64,000 nt of DNA from Paenibacillus ginsengihumi DSM 21568 (GCF_000380965.1 NZ_KB905551.1:62001-126000), one strand, 5' to 3'; counted from the stretch's first letter, positions 1 to 8,833 are shown. Made by a program: numbers and translations. The notes: generated by a model not told the origin, from the letters alone.

Positions 1-227
1 CGCGCCAGTGCCGGGCCCGCGCAGACCCGCGCAGGCGCTGCCAGGGCGGAAGCCAGCGGCGCAGCGGATGCCTTGGCCGACAGAGACGGCGGCGCTTCCG
101 GCAAGGCCTTGGCTAGCTTGCGCCTCACAATAGCGGGGCGGCGGGTGCGGGCATTCCGAGCCGACGACCCGGTGCTATCCTTGATCGCCTGTCAGGCGCC
201 CGAGCTAGCCGCTGCAAACGAAAGCCG
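1..227. other. Window-edge region, no firm gene
   Basis: Very GC-rich stretch downstream of bioY. On the minus strand a frame opens with GTG at 128 and runs off the window edge; its translation is rich in Ala and Pro and I recognise no family. No ribosome site precedes that GTG. It could be the start of another minus-strand gene behind bioY or simple high-GC open frame, so I do not call a CDS. Confidence 0.3.
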
Positions 228-827
228 TCAGCTGGCGCGAGAGCCTGGCGAAACCGGACGCGAGCCGCTCCCCGTCAGCCGTTCCGGCGGAAACACCTGT
301 CTTACGGAAGCGATGATGACTGTCGCCAGCGCGGCCTTGAGGGCATCGCCGAGTAAGTACGGATAGAACCCGCCCACCATCGCTTTAGATAAGGAAATGC
401 CGGTGACATGCGCCAGCCACGGAACACCTGTCACGTACAACAGCAGCGAGCCGAACAGCATGATAACGAAGAACGCGGCAATATTACCGGCAGCCCCCCG
501 CATCTTGATCCTCGGCAACACAAGGCCGATGAGCAGAGCGGCAAACGGCCACATCCATATGTACCCGCCCGTCGGGCCAAGCAGAACCGCAAAGCCTCCC
601 ATACCGCGCACCATCGGCAAACCGACGGCCGTCAGCACGATGATCAGCGCCATGCTCAGAAAACCGTATCTCGCTCCGAGCAGCCCTCCTGCCAGCATGA
701 CGGCGAGCGTGGAAAGCGTAACGGGAACCGGAGTGAAGCCGAGCGGAATGCTCACATAGCTGAACAGCACCAGCAGCGCCGCCATCAGCGCGCTAAATAC
801 GATGCCTTGAAGCGTAAATTTTTTCAT
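228..827 (-). CDS. bioY: BioY, biotin-binding S component of an ECF transporter
   Basis: Membrane-embedded substrate-capture protein for biotin uptake, working with the ECF ATPases and EcfT. About 199 residues, the usual BioY length, almost entirely hydrophobic with about six membrane segments and the family's Gly-rich core (GGLLGARYGF, LLGPTGGYIW). The start at 827 (MKKFTLQG) is chosen over the upstream ATG at 866 because GGAGAGG lies just before it and the membrane segment follows directly; the longer version would also read into the operator. It is divergent from the ECF ATPase genes, with a BirA-type operator between them, which supports biotin as substrate. Confidence 0.93.
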   Translation of the reverse strand: MKKFTLQGIVFSALMAALLVLFSYVSIPLGFTPVPVTLSTLAVMLAGGLLGARYGFLSMALIIVLTAVGLPMVRGMGGFAVLLGPTGGYIWMWPFAALLIGLVLPRIKMRGAAGNIAAFFVIMLFGSLLLYVTGVPWLAHVTGISLSKAMVGGFYPYLLGDALKAALATVIIASVRQVFPPERLTGSGSRPVSPGSRAS

Positions 828-858
828 TGTCTGCCTCTCCCATTTCTGATATTGTATA

Positions 859-894
859 ATTGTCAACCGATAACGAATTTATATGGTTGACAAT
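859..894. promoter_or_regulatory. BirA-type biotin operator
   Basis: Perfect 10-bp inverted repeat ATTGTCAACC / GGTTGACAAT with a 16-bp spacer, in the intergenic region between bioY and the ECF ATPase gene. It closely resembles the known BirA operator of Bacillus (TTGTTAACC and its complement with a similar spacer). It probably represses both divergent units when biotin is plentiful. Confidence 0.85.
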
Positions 895-941
895 CGGGAT
901 TATAGCACAACCTTCTGATCAGACGAAAGGATTTTTTTCTG

Positions 942-1796
942 ATGCAGCACAATTCTTCTATTCTTTACTCTTTGCAGGGCGCGTCCGTCGTGTATCCGAC
1001 TGGCGGCGACGCCCGCCGCACGGTATGGTCCGGCGTCTCCCTCGACGTTCTGCCTGGGGAATGGATTGCGGTAACGGGACCGAACGGCAGCGGCAAAAGC
1101 ACGCTGGCCGGCGTGCTGCTCGGACTGTGTCCGCTCTCCTCTGGCCAGCTGGTCCGGGCGGAGCATCTGACGGCGCGGGGCGTCCTGCAATCGCCGGATG
1201 TGCAGTTCGTCGGCGATACGATTGAGGAGGAATTCGCTTCAGTGCCATCGGCAGCGGGTATGCCGCGGGAAGCGCTGCACGCGCTGTGCCGAAGGTCTTT
1301 GCAGGCCGTCGGCTTGCCTCTGGAGCCCGATCGCGAGCTGAGCACATTGTCGGGCGGACAAAAACAGCTCGTCAATATTGCCGTCGCGCTGGCTTCCGAT
1401 CCGGACGTGCTCGTGCTGGACGAACCGACGGCGATGCTCGATCCGGCTGCCAGAGAAGCCGTTATGGACGCGGCATGCCGAGTTCATCACAGCGGCACCT
1501 CCCTGATATGGATCACACACCGCCTGGAAGAGACGGCGGCAGCCGACCGCATCATCGCCTTCCGCGACGGAGCAGTGCAGTTTGATGGAAAGCCGAGGGA
1601 ATTTTTCTATGGAGATGGACAAGCTCAGGAGGATGCCGGCCGTGCTGCGGCCCATCCGCCCTGCTGCGGGATCGGGCTCGAGCCGCCGTTCGTGGTGCGG
1701 ACGGCCGGGGAGCTGCTGCGCCGGGGAGTTCGGCTGGAGCCGCTTCCTCTGAATGAATCGGAGCTGGGGGAGGCGCTTGCGAAATTATGCCGTTAA
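942..1796 (+). CDS. ecfA: ECF transporter ATPase, first copy
   Basis: ATP-binding subunit powering the energy-coupling-factor importer. Of 284 residues, Walker A GPNGSGKST lies at 46-54, the signature LSGGQ at 136-140, Walker B VLVLDEP follows at about 156, and the switch His is in ITHRLEE. The first ATG after the operator is used. Its stop overlaps the start of the next gene, so the two are translationally coupled. Together with BioY and the fused ATPase-EcfT protein it makes a complete biotin importer (S, A, A', T). The last 80 residues past the ATPase core are less conserved. Confidence 0.9.
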   Translation: MQHNSSILYSLQGASVVYPTGGDARRTVWSGVSLDVLPGEWIAVTGPNGSGKSTLAGVLLGLCPLSSGQLVRAEHLTARGVLQSPDVQFVGDTIEEEFASVPSAAGMPREALHALCRRSLQAVGLPLEPDRELSTLSGGQKQLVNIAVALASDPDVLVLDEPTAMLDPAAREAVMDAACRVHHSGTSLIWITHRLEETAAADRIIAFRDGAVQFDGKPREFFYGDGQAQEDAGRAAAHPPCCGIGLEPPFVVRTAGELLRRGVRLEPLPLNESELGEALAKLCR

Positions 1797-3742
1797 CCTT
1801 GCAAGGGGTTCAGGTGCTGCCGGCCGGCGGCTTGAACGCCCCATTATTAAAGCATACGAATTTGACGCTGAACGATGGCACGATTACGCTGCTGATCGGC
1901 CGCACCGGCTCCGGCAAAACGACGCTGCTGCAGACGCTCGCCTGCCTTCGCGAACCGTCGTCGGGCAACGTTCTCCTCGACGGTCAGCCATTGTGGCGCA
2001 AGCATCGCGTTGCCAAAGAGCATTTGCTGCGCCTCGGACTTATCTTTCAATTTCCCGAGCAGCAGCTCTTCGCCCGCAGCATTCGGGAGGAGTTCGCCTA
2101 CTCGCTCCGTCCTTACGCCCTCGATCACAGCGAGCGGGAGCGGCGCGTTCGCGCGTCCTGCGACGAGCTGGACCCCGGCGGCGTTCTCGGTCCAGACCGC
2201 TCGCCGTTCGCCTTGAGCGGCGGAGAGAAGCGCCGGCTTGCTTTGGCGACGACGTTCGCAGCGGCGCCGGACTGGCTACTGCTGGACGAGCCGACAGCAG
2301 GCCTTGCGTCGACGGCGTCTAGCGAGCTGATCCAGCTGCTGCGCGCGAAAGTTTCTCCGGGCGGAGGAATTGTGATCGCGACGCACGATCTGGACACGTT
2401 CTTTCCGCTCGCCGACCGGGTGCTGCTGCTGGCCAAAGGCGCCATCGTCTTCGACGGGACACCAGCCGAGCTGTGCCGCATGCCGGAGCGGCTCACGGCT
2501 GCCGGCGTCGGATTGCCGGGCTGTGTCAAAGTCGCCCAAGCGCTAGGCTGCTCCGGATTGCACATCGCCGGCGATCTCCTTACGCCGGAAGCGACGGCCG
2601 AGGCGATCGCCGGAGCGATTCGCGCCCGGCTCGCGGAGCGCTCTTCCCCGGACAACGGGGGCGCTAGTGGCTACAAAGCGCGGCACCGCCTCCTGGAGGC
2701 GAGCCTCAAGGCGCCGCCGCTTGGAGCTACCTTGGCGATTCGCTCCGCGGCCGCGGCCAGCGCGACAGCGAAGGCTTCAGGCGCCGTTTCCTTCAAGGGG
2801 GCGGGGCCTAGCGCGCCCGCAGGCGGCGCTATTCCGGCGCCGGTGTCCGATGCGGCGGCGGCCGAGGCCACGCTCCCGGCTTCCGTCGCGGCGGCGGCGG
2901 CCGGGTTCGCGCCTATGGCTTCCGACGCGGCTGCGGCGGCCGAGTTGGCGCTTCCTGCGTTCGCTGCGGACGGCGGTCGGGCGAAGCCGTATTGGCACCG
3001 GATCGATCCGCGGGCCAAATGGCTGGTCTATGCCGCACTCGTGGCCGGCGTCATGCTGCAGGATCGCTGGGCCGGCATGGCGGCCGCCGCCGTCGCCCTC
3101 CTCGCCGCCTTCCTTGGCGCGCCGCGCTCAGCAGTTCGCGGCGGCTCCAAGGTCGCCGTCCTGTATTTGCCGTTTCTGCTCGTATCGGTCGGCCTGGCAG
3201 GCTTGCAATGGCCCGGCACGGGGGATGTGTCCGCAGTCGGCTTTGCAGCGGACAAGGCGCTCGCGACCGGACTGAACGTCACCCGCCTCTTTCTTGTCGC
3301 CATGGCCAGCTACTGGCTGACTGTCACGACGCCGTACGGCAGCCTGGCCCAGGGCTTGTATTGGGCTTTGCAGTTCGGCCAAAAGCTGCGGCTGCCGGTC
3401 GATTCGTTCGTGCTGGCCGTATCGACGCTGTTTCGCTTTATCCCGCTCATCATCCGCGAATGGCAGCGGTTTTCCGCCATCGTGCGGGCTCGCGGCAAAG
3501 CCCCGCTTCGCCCCGGCAGCGTCCGGATGCGCGACGTTCCCGCGCTGGTCGTGCCGCTGCTGCTCTCGCTGTTTTACCGCGCGGAAGAGATGGTCACAGC
3601 GATGCAGCTCAAGCAGGCCGGCGGCGGGACGGGGGCGCATCCCCCAATACGGCTGCAGTGGACGCGCAGCGACAGCTTGGCCGCGGCCGCCGGGCTCACC
3701 GGGTTCGGCGTGCTGCTATGGCTGCGCGCTCTGCTGACATAA
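1787..3742 (+). CDS. Fused ECF ATPase and transmembrane EcfT subunit
   Basis: Single 651-residue protein that joins two ECF parts usually made separately. Residues 1-290 are an ABC ATPase (Walker A GRTGSGKTT at 38-46, LSGGE at 143-147, Walker B LLLDEPT, FQFPEQQLF Q-loop region typical of EcfA). Residues about 300-395 form an Ala/Pro/Ser-rich low-complexity linker. From about 398 the sequence is EcfT: DPRAKW entry motif, hydrophobic segments and a cytoplasmic region with RARG and MQLKQAG, the coupling motifs contacting the ATPases. The frame is open throughout and GC bias is constant, so I see no sign of a frameshift artefact. It overlaps the upstream ATPase gene by 10 bases. Confidence 0.88.
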   Translation: MPLTLQGVQVLPAGGLNAPLLKHTNLTLNDGTITLLIGRTGSGKTTLLQTLACLREPSSGNVLLDGQPLWRKHRVAKEHLLRLGLIFQFPEQQLFARSIREEFAYSLRPYALDHSERERRVRASCDELDPGGVLGPDRSPFALSGGEKRRLALATTFAAAPDWLLLDEPTAGLASTASSELIQLLRAKVSPGGGIVIATHDLDTFFPLADRVLLLAKGAIVFDGTPAELCRMPERLTAAGVGLPGCVKVAQALGCSGLHIAGDLLTPEATAEAIAGAIRARLAERSSPDNGGASGYKARHRLLEASLKAPPLGATLAIRSAAAASATAKASGAVSFKGAGPSAPAGGAIPAPVSDAAAAEATLPASVAAAAAGFAPMASDAAAAAELALPAFAADGGRAKPYWHRIDPRAKWLVYAALVAGVMLQDRWAGMAAAAVALLAAFLGAPRSAVRGGSKVAVLYLPFLLVSVGLAGLQWPGTGDVSAVGFAADKALATGLNVTRLFLVAMASYWLTVTTPYGSLAQGLYWALQFGQKLRLPVDSFVLAVSTLFRFIPLIIREWQRFSAIVRARGKAPLRPGSVRMRDVPALVVPLLLSLFYRAEEMVTAMQLKQAGGGTGAHPPIRLQWTRSDSLAAAAGLTGFGVLLWLRALLT

Positions 3743-4031
3743 AATGCGGCTTTTTGACAATTGCCTGGCAGTTGCAGTAACAGCAAACAGAAAACGGGGG
3801 CCAGCGCCCCCGCTTCCTCTCCAATCGCCGCGAATTCAACGGCTCGTTCTTCTCCGGCAGAGAGCAACTTCAGCTTGCCCGCCACCGCCACACTCCCCTC
3901 CTCATCGTCCTGCAAAATAAAGCCCACAGCCCGGCATTTTCCCTTTTACCGCCGTCATCCCTGAAAAATCGGCTCTTTTCTTGTCCCTGCAGCGTTGCAA
4001 GCGCCTCGCCATCTGTATAAAATGCATCTTC

Positions 4032-4818
4032 ATGATGACTGCATTCAGAACGATACTTTACACCTTGCTCGTGGTCTGCTACTTGCTTGGCATGCTTACA
4101 GGCTGGGGCTGGACGACACCTGCCGTCGGGACATTGTCCATCCGGTCCCTGGCTGTCTCGCTGCATGACGCGAAAAAAATGTTCCAGATTGTCGGCTCGC
4201 TGTTCATCGCAGCGGGTATTGCCTGTATGGTCTGGACGGGCATCCCGCTCCGGGCTCTGCCTATCTCATGACGTCCAATGTCATGCTGATCTCGCTGCTG
4301 TACATGCTGCCTTTTGTAAACCACGTCATCCGGATCGGCGGCTACGACCGGCATATGAGCCGTTGGCTCAACGTCCGTCGCAAAGGGCATGTGGGACATC
4401 TGTATGCGCGCTCGCTCGTTGTCAGCTACTTGCTATGCCTGTTTCTGTTCTTCGCTCCCCCCTGTTGCATCGGATGCTCGGCAAGCATTTTGCAGACAAG
4501 GACCGGAACTTCGCCAATCGCTTTATGGCTATGTCCGTGCTGCGGGGCTTCGGCACCGTAGCCGTCTGGAACCTGGTCGAGCCGCTTGTTGCCACGGCGG
4601 TGCTGCTTACCGGGGTATCGTACATGAGCCTGTCCCCCTGGATATTCGGCCTGTCGCTGGCGCTGCTGGCCGTCGGAGCGCTCTGGGGGCTGCGTTTTCG
4701 CCGCATGCCGCTGGCGGCATCGGAGGAGGCAGGCGCGAAGACTCCCTCATGGCCCAAAACGCTTCGAATTTTCAAGATAGACCCCCATGCCGCCTTGCGC
4801 GGCACCATCAGATGGTGA
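4032..4818 (+). pseudogene. Frameshifted multi-pass membrane protein gene
   Basis: Three consecutive reading frames together give one plausible membrane protein of about 240 residues. The first part runs from ATG 4032 with two hydrophobic segments to about 4260. The second continues near 4262 (Tyr-Leu-Met-Thr-Ser) to a run of six C at 4458-4463. The third resumes as LLHRMLGKHF and holds two further membrane segments (VEPLVATAVLL, IFGLSLALLAV). Both joins need the loss of a single base, and the second sits in a homopolymer, so sequencing error is possible. I do not recognise the family. Confidence 0.6.
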
Positions 4819-4853
4819 AAATGTGCCGCGGCGCACCAAGCGCTATTTTCAAG

Positions 4854-5049
4854 ATAGCAAATCTTGTATTTTGTACAACAAAAATGGGGGGATTAGCGGC
4901 ATTTGCGGCTCAATGTTGTAGAATGTGCAACATTTGGGGCGATGCGCCTTGATTTGAAGCCAATCGCACCTAAATTGTTGCACGAAATACAACATTTCCC
5001 CAACTCATGTACAAAGGATACGGAAAATGTTGTATTTTTTGCAGGATTC
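4854..5049 (-). repeat. Triple-hairpin dispersed repeat, copy 1
   Basis: Intergenic element, in reverse orientation relative to the copies at 10.2 and 53.1 kb. It holds three successive inverted repeats: 4987-4997 with 5025-5035 (ATACAACATTT / AAATGTTGTAT), 4925-4935 with 4972-4983 (GTGCAACATTT / AAATTGTTGCAC), and 4874-4880 with 4914-4920 (TACAACA / TGTTGTA). Shared landmarks with the 53.1-kb copy include GGCTTCAAATC, CCTGCAAAAA and a C-run before GTTTTTG-like sequence. No open frame is conserved. Function unknown. Confidence 0.75.
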
Positions 5050-5087
5050 GTCGCCTCATGCGCCCGGGGAGGGGCAGCGCTAACGCG

Positions 5088-5296
5088 GTTATTGCGGAGT
5101 CCGGACGTTATTGCGGAGCCCGGACGTTATTGCGGAGTCCGGACGTTATTGCGGAGCCCGGACGTTATTGCGGAGTCCGGACGTTATTGCGGAACCCGGA
5201 CGTTATTGCGGAGCCCGGACGTTATCGCGGATTGCGGACGTTATTGCGGAGCCCGGACGTTATCGCGGATTGCGGACGTTATTGCGGAGGGCGAAC
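5088..5296. repeat. 19-bp tandem repeat array, 11 units
   Basis: Eleven head-to-tail units of GTTATTGCGGAGTCCGGAC or close variants (GAGCCCGGAC, GAACCCGGAC, ATCGCGGATTGCGGAC), starting at 5088, 5107, 5126 and so on in exact 19-base steps; the last unit is degenerate. Since 19 is not a multiple of three, all plus-strand frames are open and give false ORFs. Units with GTCCGGAC carry an 8-bp palindrome. It lies right beside the dispersed repeat and between no active gene pair. Confidence 0.95.
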
Positions 5297-5350
5297 GCTA
5301 ACTCGAGGTTCGGGAACCGCCGATTGATGCCGCACCTCTGTAACGTTGAC

Positions 5351-5385
5351 AAAGGGAAGGCGTGGCCGAAGCTCGCCTTCCCTTT
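5351..5385. terminator. Bidirectional hairpin terminator
   Basis: Perfect 12-bp stem AAAGGGAAGGCG / CGCCTTCCCTTT with an 11-base loop. It lies about 110 bases past the 3' end of the hemerythrin-like gene and probably ends that minus-strand transcript. Confidence 0.65.
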
Positions 5386-5493
5386 ATCGCGCCGATGCGA
5401 GAATACGATGGGCGATATTGCCGGGCTTCCCCCACTTCCCAACATCCTTCGGCCCGCAGACCGCCCTGTTGCAAGTTTCACCCTGAAGAACCA

Positions 5494-6015
5494 TCAATGC
5501 AGCCACTGCAATTGCTCCGCCATCGGGAAGACGACCTCTTCCTCCACGCTCAAATGCTCCTGCAGCATGCGGCAGGCCTGAACCAGATGCGCGAGGCATT
5601 CGCTGATCTGCGGCTGTCCTTGCTTATCGTGGCTGTCTACGCATTTCAGGAAGGAGCGGACGAACAGTTCGGCCAGCTCGCGGTCCTTCTGCATCACCCA
5701 GATCGAGGGCTGGATCGAAGGGACCATCCGTGCATTGCAATACGTCTCCAGCCACGGAAACAGCTCCCGCTTCTGCCATCCGGCATGCTCGTCGAGCTTG
5801 TGCAAAAATTCGATCAGCTCGTCCCGCAGCTGCAACAGCTCCTGCTCGCTGCATTCGGAACCGCCCTCACCTGTCCGCCGTTCCGCGGCAACGCGGATCG
5901 CCGTCAGCAGGCCCAACAGCCGTTCATGCTCTGCCTTTAGTCTCGCGTAAGCCGTTCCGAATTCGTCCTCCGCCTCATTTTTTCCGTCTATACTAGTGAT
6001 CCAAGCTTTGCTCAT
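5494..6015 (-). CDS. Hemerythrin-like HHE-domain protein
   Basis: Cytoplasmic four-helix protein of 173 residues expected to bind a di-iron or related metal centre; roles in the family include oxygen or nitric-oxide sensing and metal handling. His/Glu ligand candidates are spaced as in the HHE fold: EHERLLGLL, HKLDEHAGWQKRELFPWLE, and QEHLSVEEEVVFP near the C-terminus. The start at 6015 (MSKAWITS) has GGAGG seven bases upstream; the longer open frame to 6189 has none and runs through a duplicated fragment of the neighbouring gene. Single-gene unit; substrate unknown. Confidence 0.75.
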   Translation of the reverse strand: MSKAWITSIDGKNEAEDEFGTAYARLKAEHERLLGLLTAIRVAAERRTGEGGSECSEQELLQLRDELIEFLHKLDEHAGWQKRELFPWLETYCNARMVPSIQPSIWVMQKDRELAELFVRSFLKCVDSHDKQGQPQISECLAHLVQACRMLQEHLSVEEEVVFPMAEQLQWLH

Positions 6016-6165
6016 GAATGTTACCTCCCATGCATGATCAAGTCGCTCGTGCTTATGATCCCATTGTAGAACGGCCTCTAGCGGCGGAGATGTAAATTCG
6101 GTCACAGCTTCCGGAGATGTCGACGAATCGACACAATCGCGGCTGCGTACGTGCTCGGTCTTCAG

Positions 6166-6428
6166 CGACGACACGGCTTGCCGTCCCATCCGGCTCCTGC
6201 AATAGCCGGTCGGCTCCGCCCTCGCCGCGGCGTGCGGCTTTAGACGGCTCCGCTTTCACGTTCCGTCCGACTTCATGCCCGGCTCTGGACAACGAGCCCG
6301 CTTACAAAGCGGCTCGCGCGGCTCTTTGCTCAATCCTCCACGACGACACGGCTCGCCGTCCCATCCGGCTCCTGCAATAGCCGGCCGGCTCCGCCCTCGC
6401 CACGGCAGCGGCTTAAGACGACTCCGCT
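6166..6428. repeat. Partial duplication of the GH28 3' end
   Basis: About 85 bases at 6167-6253 are a near-copy of 6342-6428, which is the last coding part of the GH28 gene plus its flank, offset by 175 bases. Translated on the minus strand both give GRLLQEPDGTASRVV-like sequence (ADRLLQEPDGTASRVVAED in the outer copy). The outer copy has no start or ribosome site, so it is a leftover fragment rather than a gene. Confidence 0.8.
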
Positions 6429-7838
6429 GCTGTGCTGCACCGTCCAGGCCGCCCCTGCCTTCGGAGCGATTGCGACGTCGCTGAAGCGGATATCGCTGCC
6501 GTACGTGCACTGCACGCCGCTGTCCGCGGCAATCGCCATGCGGCGGCATTCGATATCGCGGATCGGCATCTCCGGCAGCCCCTTCAGCTCAACAGCCTGC
6601 TTCGCGCCGATGCAGTAAATGTCCTCCATCCGGATGCCGCGAAAGCTCGGCGTCTCCTCCGTGACCGGAACCGGCGCGCTGTCCTCCTCCTCCAGCCCGT
6701 AATACATATTGAAGCTGATGGCTGCACCGGCGATATCCTTCATCCGAATGCCGCGGATGACGATATTTTCGACGACGCCTCCGCGGCCGCGCGTGCTCTT
6801 GAAGCGCAGGCCGACGTCCGTTCCGATGAACGAGCAGTCCTCGACGATTATGTTGCGCGCCCCGCCGGACATTTCGCTGCCGATGACAAAGCCGCCGTGG
6901 CCGTGATACACCGTACAGCCGCGGACAGTCACATACTCGACCGGTTTGCCGAAGCGGCGCCCCTCCTCGTCTTTGCCCGACTTCATGCAGATCGCGTCGT
7001 CCCCGACATCGAACACGCAATCCTCGATCAGCGCATAGCGGCATGATTCGAGATCGAGGCCGTCCCCGTTCTGCGAATACCACGGATTGCGCACAGATAC
7101 CCGGCGCACCGTCACATGCTCGCAAGCCCACGGATGAAGGTTCCAGCCCGGCGAGTTCTGGAAGGTCGGCCCTTCCAGCAGCACGTACCGGCATTCCCTC
7201 AGGCTGACAAGCACGGGACGCAAAAACGTGCGATACGGAGCGTAATCGTCCAGCTTCGCCGCAGGGTTCGCGTCGAGGGCGGCAACCGCGCACGCCCCTT
7301 TCATCGCTCCCTCGTCCGGCCACCAAATGTTCGTCTCGGGATCGACGACTCCGCCCGAGCTAACGAGCGCCTTCCACTGCCCCTCCGTCATCTTCCAATC
7401 CTTCACCGGCCGCCAGGCGTCGCCGCTGCCGTCGAATACGCCTTCGCCGGTAATCGCTACATGCTCCAGCCCTTCGCCGAGGATTGGCGGCGTCGCCCTG
7501 ACGCTTTCGCGGCCTTCCCAATGCGAGCGCATGAGCGGATAATCTTCGGGATTTTTGCTGAACACGACAAGAGCGCCTTTTTCAGCGTGCAGATTGATCC
7601 GGCTTTTCAGCCGAATCGGGCCGGTTAGCCACAGTCCGGCAGGGATGATGACCTTGCCCCCTCCGGCACTCGCGCAAGCCTCGATCGCGGCGGCAATCGC
7701 ATCTGTATTCATCGTAACGCCGTCTCCGACAGCGCCGTACTCGGTAATCACAAAGCGCCGTTCCGGAATCTCCGGCAGCTTGACCTCCGGCATCGATGGA
7801 AACGGCCTTTCGTTCGCATTCGTTGTCTCGGTAAACAT
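6330..7838 (-). CDS. GH28 polygalacturonase-like pectin hydrolase
   Basis: Glycoside hydrolase of family 28, hydrolysing galacturonosyl linkages of pectin or related side chains. 502 residues with an N-terminal YGAVGDG motif typical of right-handed beta-helix pectinases, then the family's active-site blocks: NGDGLDLESC, VGDDAICMKSG (catalytic Asp pair), GHGGFVIGSE (catalytic His) and RFKSTRGRGG. No signal peptide is visible, so it is probably intracellular and acts on imported oligosaccharides. The start at 7838 fits the AAGGAG site better (9 bases) than ATG 7844 (3 bases). It is divergent from an AraC-type regulator. Confidence 0.9.
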   Translation of the reverse strand: MFTETTNANERPFPSMPEVKLPEIPERRFVITEYGAVGDGVTMNTDAIAAAIEACASAGGGKVIIPAGLWLTGPIRLKSRINLHAEKGALVVFSKNPEDYPLMRSHWEGRESVRATPPILGEGLEHVAITGEGVFDGSGDAWRPVKDWKMTEGQWKALVSSGGVVDPETNIWWPDEGAMKGACAVAALDANPAAKLDDYAPYRTFLRPVLVSLRECRYVLLEGPTFQNSPGWNLHPWACEHVTVRRVSVRNPWYSQNGDGLDLESCRYALIEDCVFDVGDDAICMKSGKDEEGRRFGKPVEYVTVRGCTVYHGHGGFVIGSEMSGGARNIIVEDCSFIGTDVGLRFKSTRGRGGVVENIVIRGIRMKDIAGAAISFNMYYGLEEEDSAPVPVTEETPSFRGIRMEDIYCIGAKQAVELKGLPEMPIRDIECRRMAIAADSGVQCTYGSDIRFSDVAIAPKAGAAWTVQHSSGVVLSRCRGEGGAGRLLQEPDGTASRVVVED

Positions 7839-7966
7839 AGTCATCTACTCCTTCAGTTTAAACGCTCTCTTCATGGTAAGGCATAAATCTGATAAAATCT
7901 TTGCAAGAAGATGACCAGTTTACGCGAAAATTTCATTCTTTTGCTCTGAAGGAGGCGAAATGGTGC

Positions 7967-8833
7967 ATGTCGAAGACGTTATGGCCGATCTACGGCCCAG
8001 GCGAGCACAGTTTTAAAATACAATATTTGGAGCAGCAAACCCCTTACGCCATGCGGGATTATCATATGCATCCGTATTACGAAATTTTTTACCTGCTGCA
8101 GGGCGAGCGCATTTATTTCATGAACGACAGGGTTTATACGGTTCGGCCCGGCGATCTGATCGTCATCAATCCATACGATCTTCATCGGACGACCAGCGCG
8201 GACGAGCCGGCGTATCAGCGCATTTTGCTCAGCTTTCATCGCGAATTCGCCGAGCCCGACAGCTGGCCGCCGGACATGCCCTTGCTGCCATTCGTCCCGG
8301 GCTCGCGGCTGCTTCGGTTCCCGCTGCGCGAGCAGGAAGAAATTCAACTGCTGCTGCAGGAAATGATCGAGGAATGCAAGGAGATGCGGGAAGGGTGGGA
8401 GCTATGCGTGAAGGCTGCGCTCGTGCGACTTCTCGTGCGTATTTATCGCCGCAGCGTGCAGGAGAACGACGAGCCGGAGACGTTCGAGCATCCAATGCAC
8501 CGGAAGGTATCGGAAATCGCCGTCTATTTGAACAGCCATTTTACCGAGGATTTGACGCTGGAACAGGTGGCCGCCCGGTTTTTCATCAGCCCGTCGTATT
8601 TGAGCCGCATTTTCAAAAAGCTGACCGGCTTTCATTTTCGCGAATATTTGCTCGTGCTCCGCATTAAGGAAGCGCAGCGGCGGCTGCGCGAGACGAACGA
8701 GAAGATCGCCATGATCGCCGAGGATCTCGGCTTCTCGCACGTCTCCCATTTTCATACGACGTTCAAAAAAATGACCGGCACCTCTCCCCTCCGCTACCGC
8801 AAAAAGGAGCTGGGCAGCCGCGAACCCGAGTAA
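7967..8833 (+). CDS. AraC-family regulator with cupin sensor domain
   Basis: Transcription factor of 288 residues. The N-terminal half is a cupin-like ligand pocket (HMHPYYEIFYLLQGE, RPGDLIVINPYDLHR), and the C-terminal 100 residues are a double helix-turn-helix AraC DNA-binding domain (LTLEQVAARFFISPSYLSRIFKK, then IAEDLGFSHVSHFHTTFKK). Start at 7967 (MSKTLWPI) chosen because GAAGGAGG lies 11 bases upstream; the open frame extends to 7901 without a site. It is divergent from the GH28 gene across about 130 bases and most likely activates it in response to a pectin-derived sugar. Confidence 0.9.
   Translation: MSKTLWPIYGPGEHSFKIQYLEQQTPYAMRDYHMHPYYEIFYLLQGERIYFMNDRVYTVRPGDLIVINPYDLHRTTSADEPAYQRILLSFHREFAEPDSWPPDMPLLPFVPGSRLLRFPLREQEEIQLLLQEMIEECKEMREGWELCVKAALVRLLVRIYRRSVQENDEPETFEHPMHRKVSEIAVYLNSHFTEDLTLEQVAARFFISPSYLSRIFKKLTGFHFREYLLVLRIKEAQRRLRETNEKIAMIAEDLGFSHVSHFHTTFKKMTGTSPLRYRKKELGSREPE

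Noticed and set aside
3760-3927. Minus-strand frame after the EcfA-T gene, starting MGFILQDDEEG, with a GGGGGC/GCCCCC hairpin
   Set aside because: Codon use looks plausible, but the frame continues antisense into the EcfT gene, has no clear ribosome site and no recognised family.
4903-5581. Three overlapping plus-strand ORFs with VIAESGRYCGARTL repeats
   Set aside because: They are the three frames of the 19-bp tandem array, not proteins.
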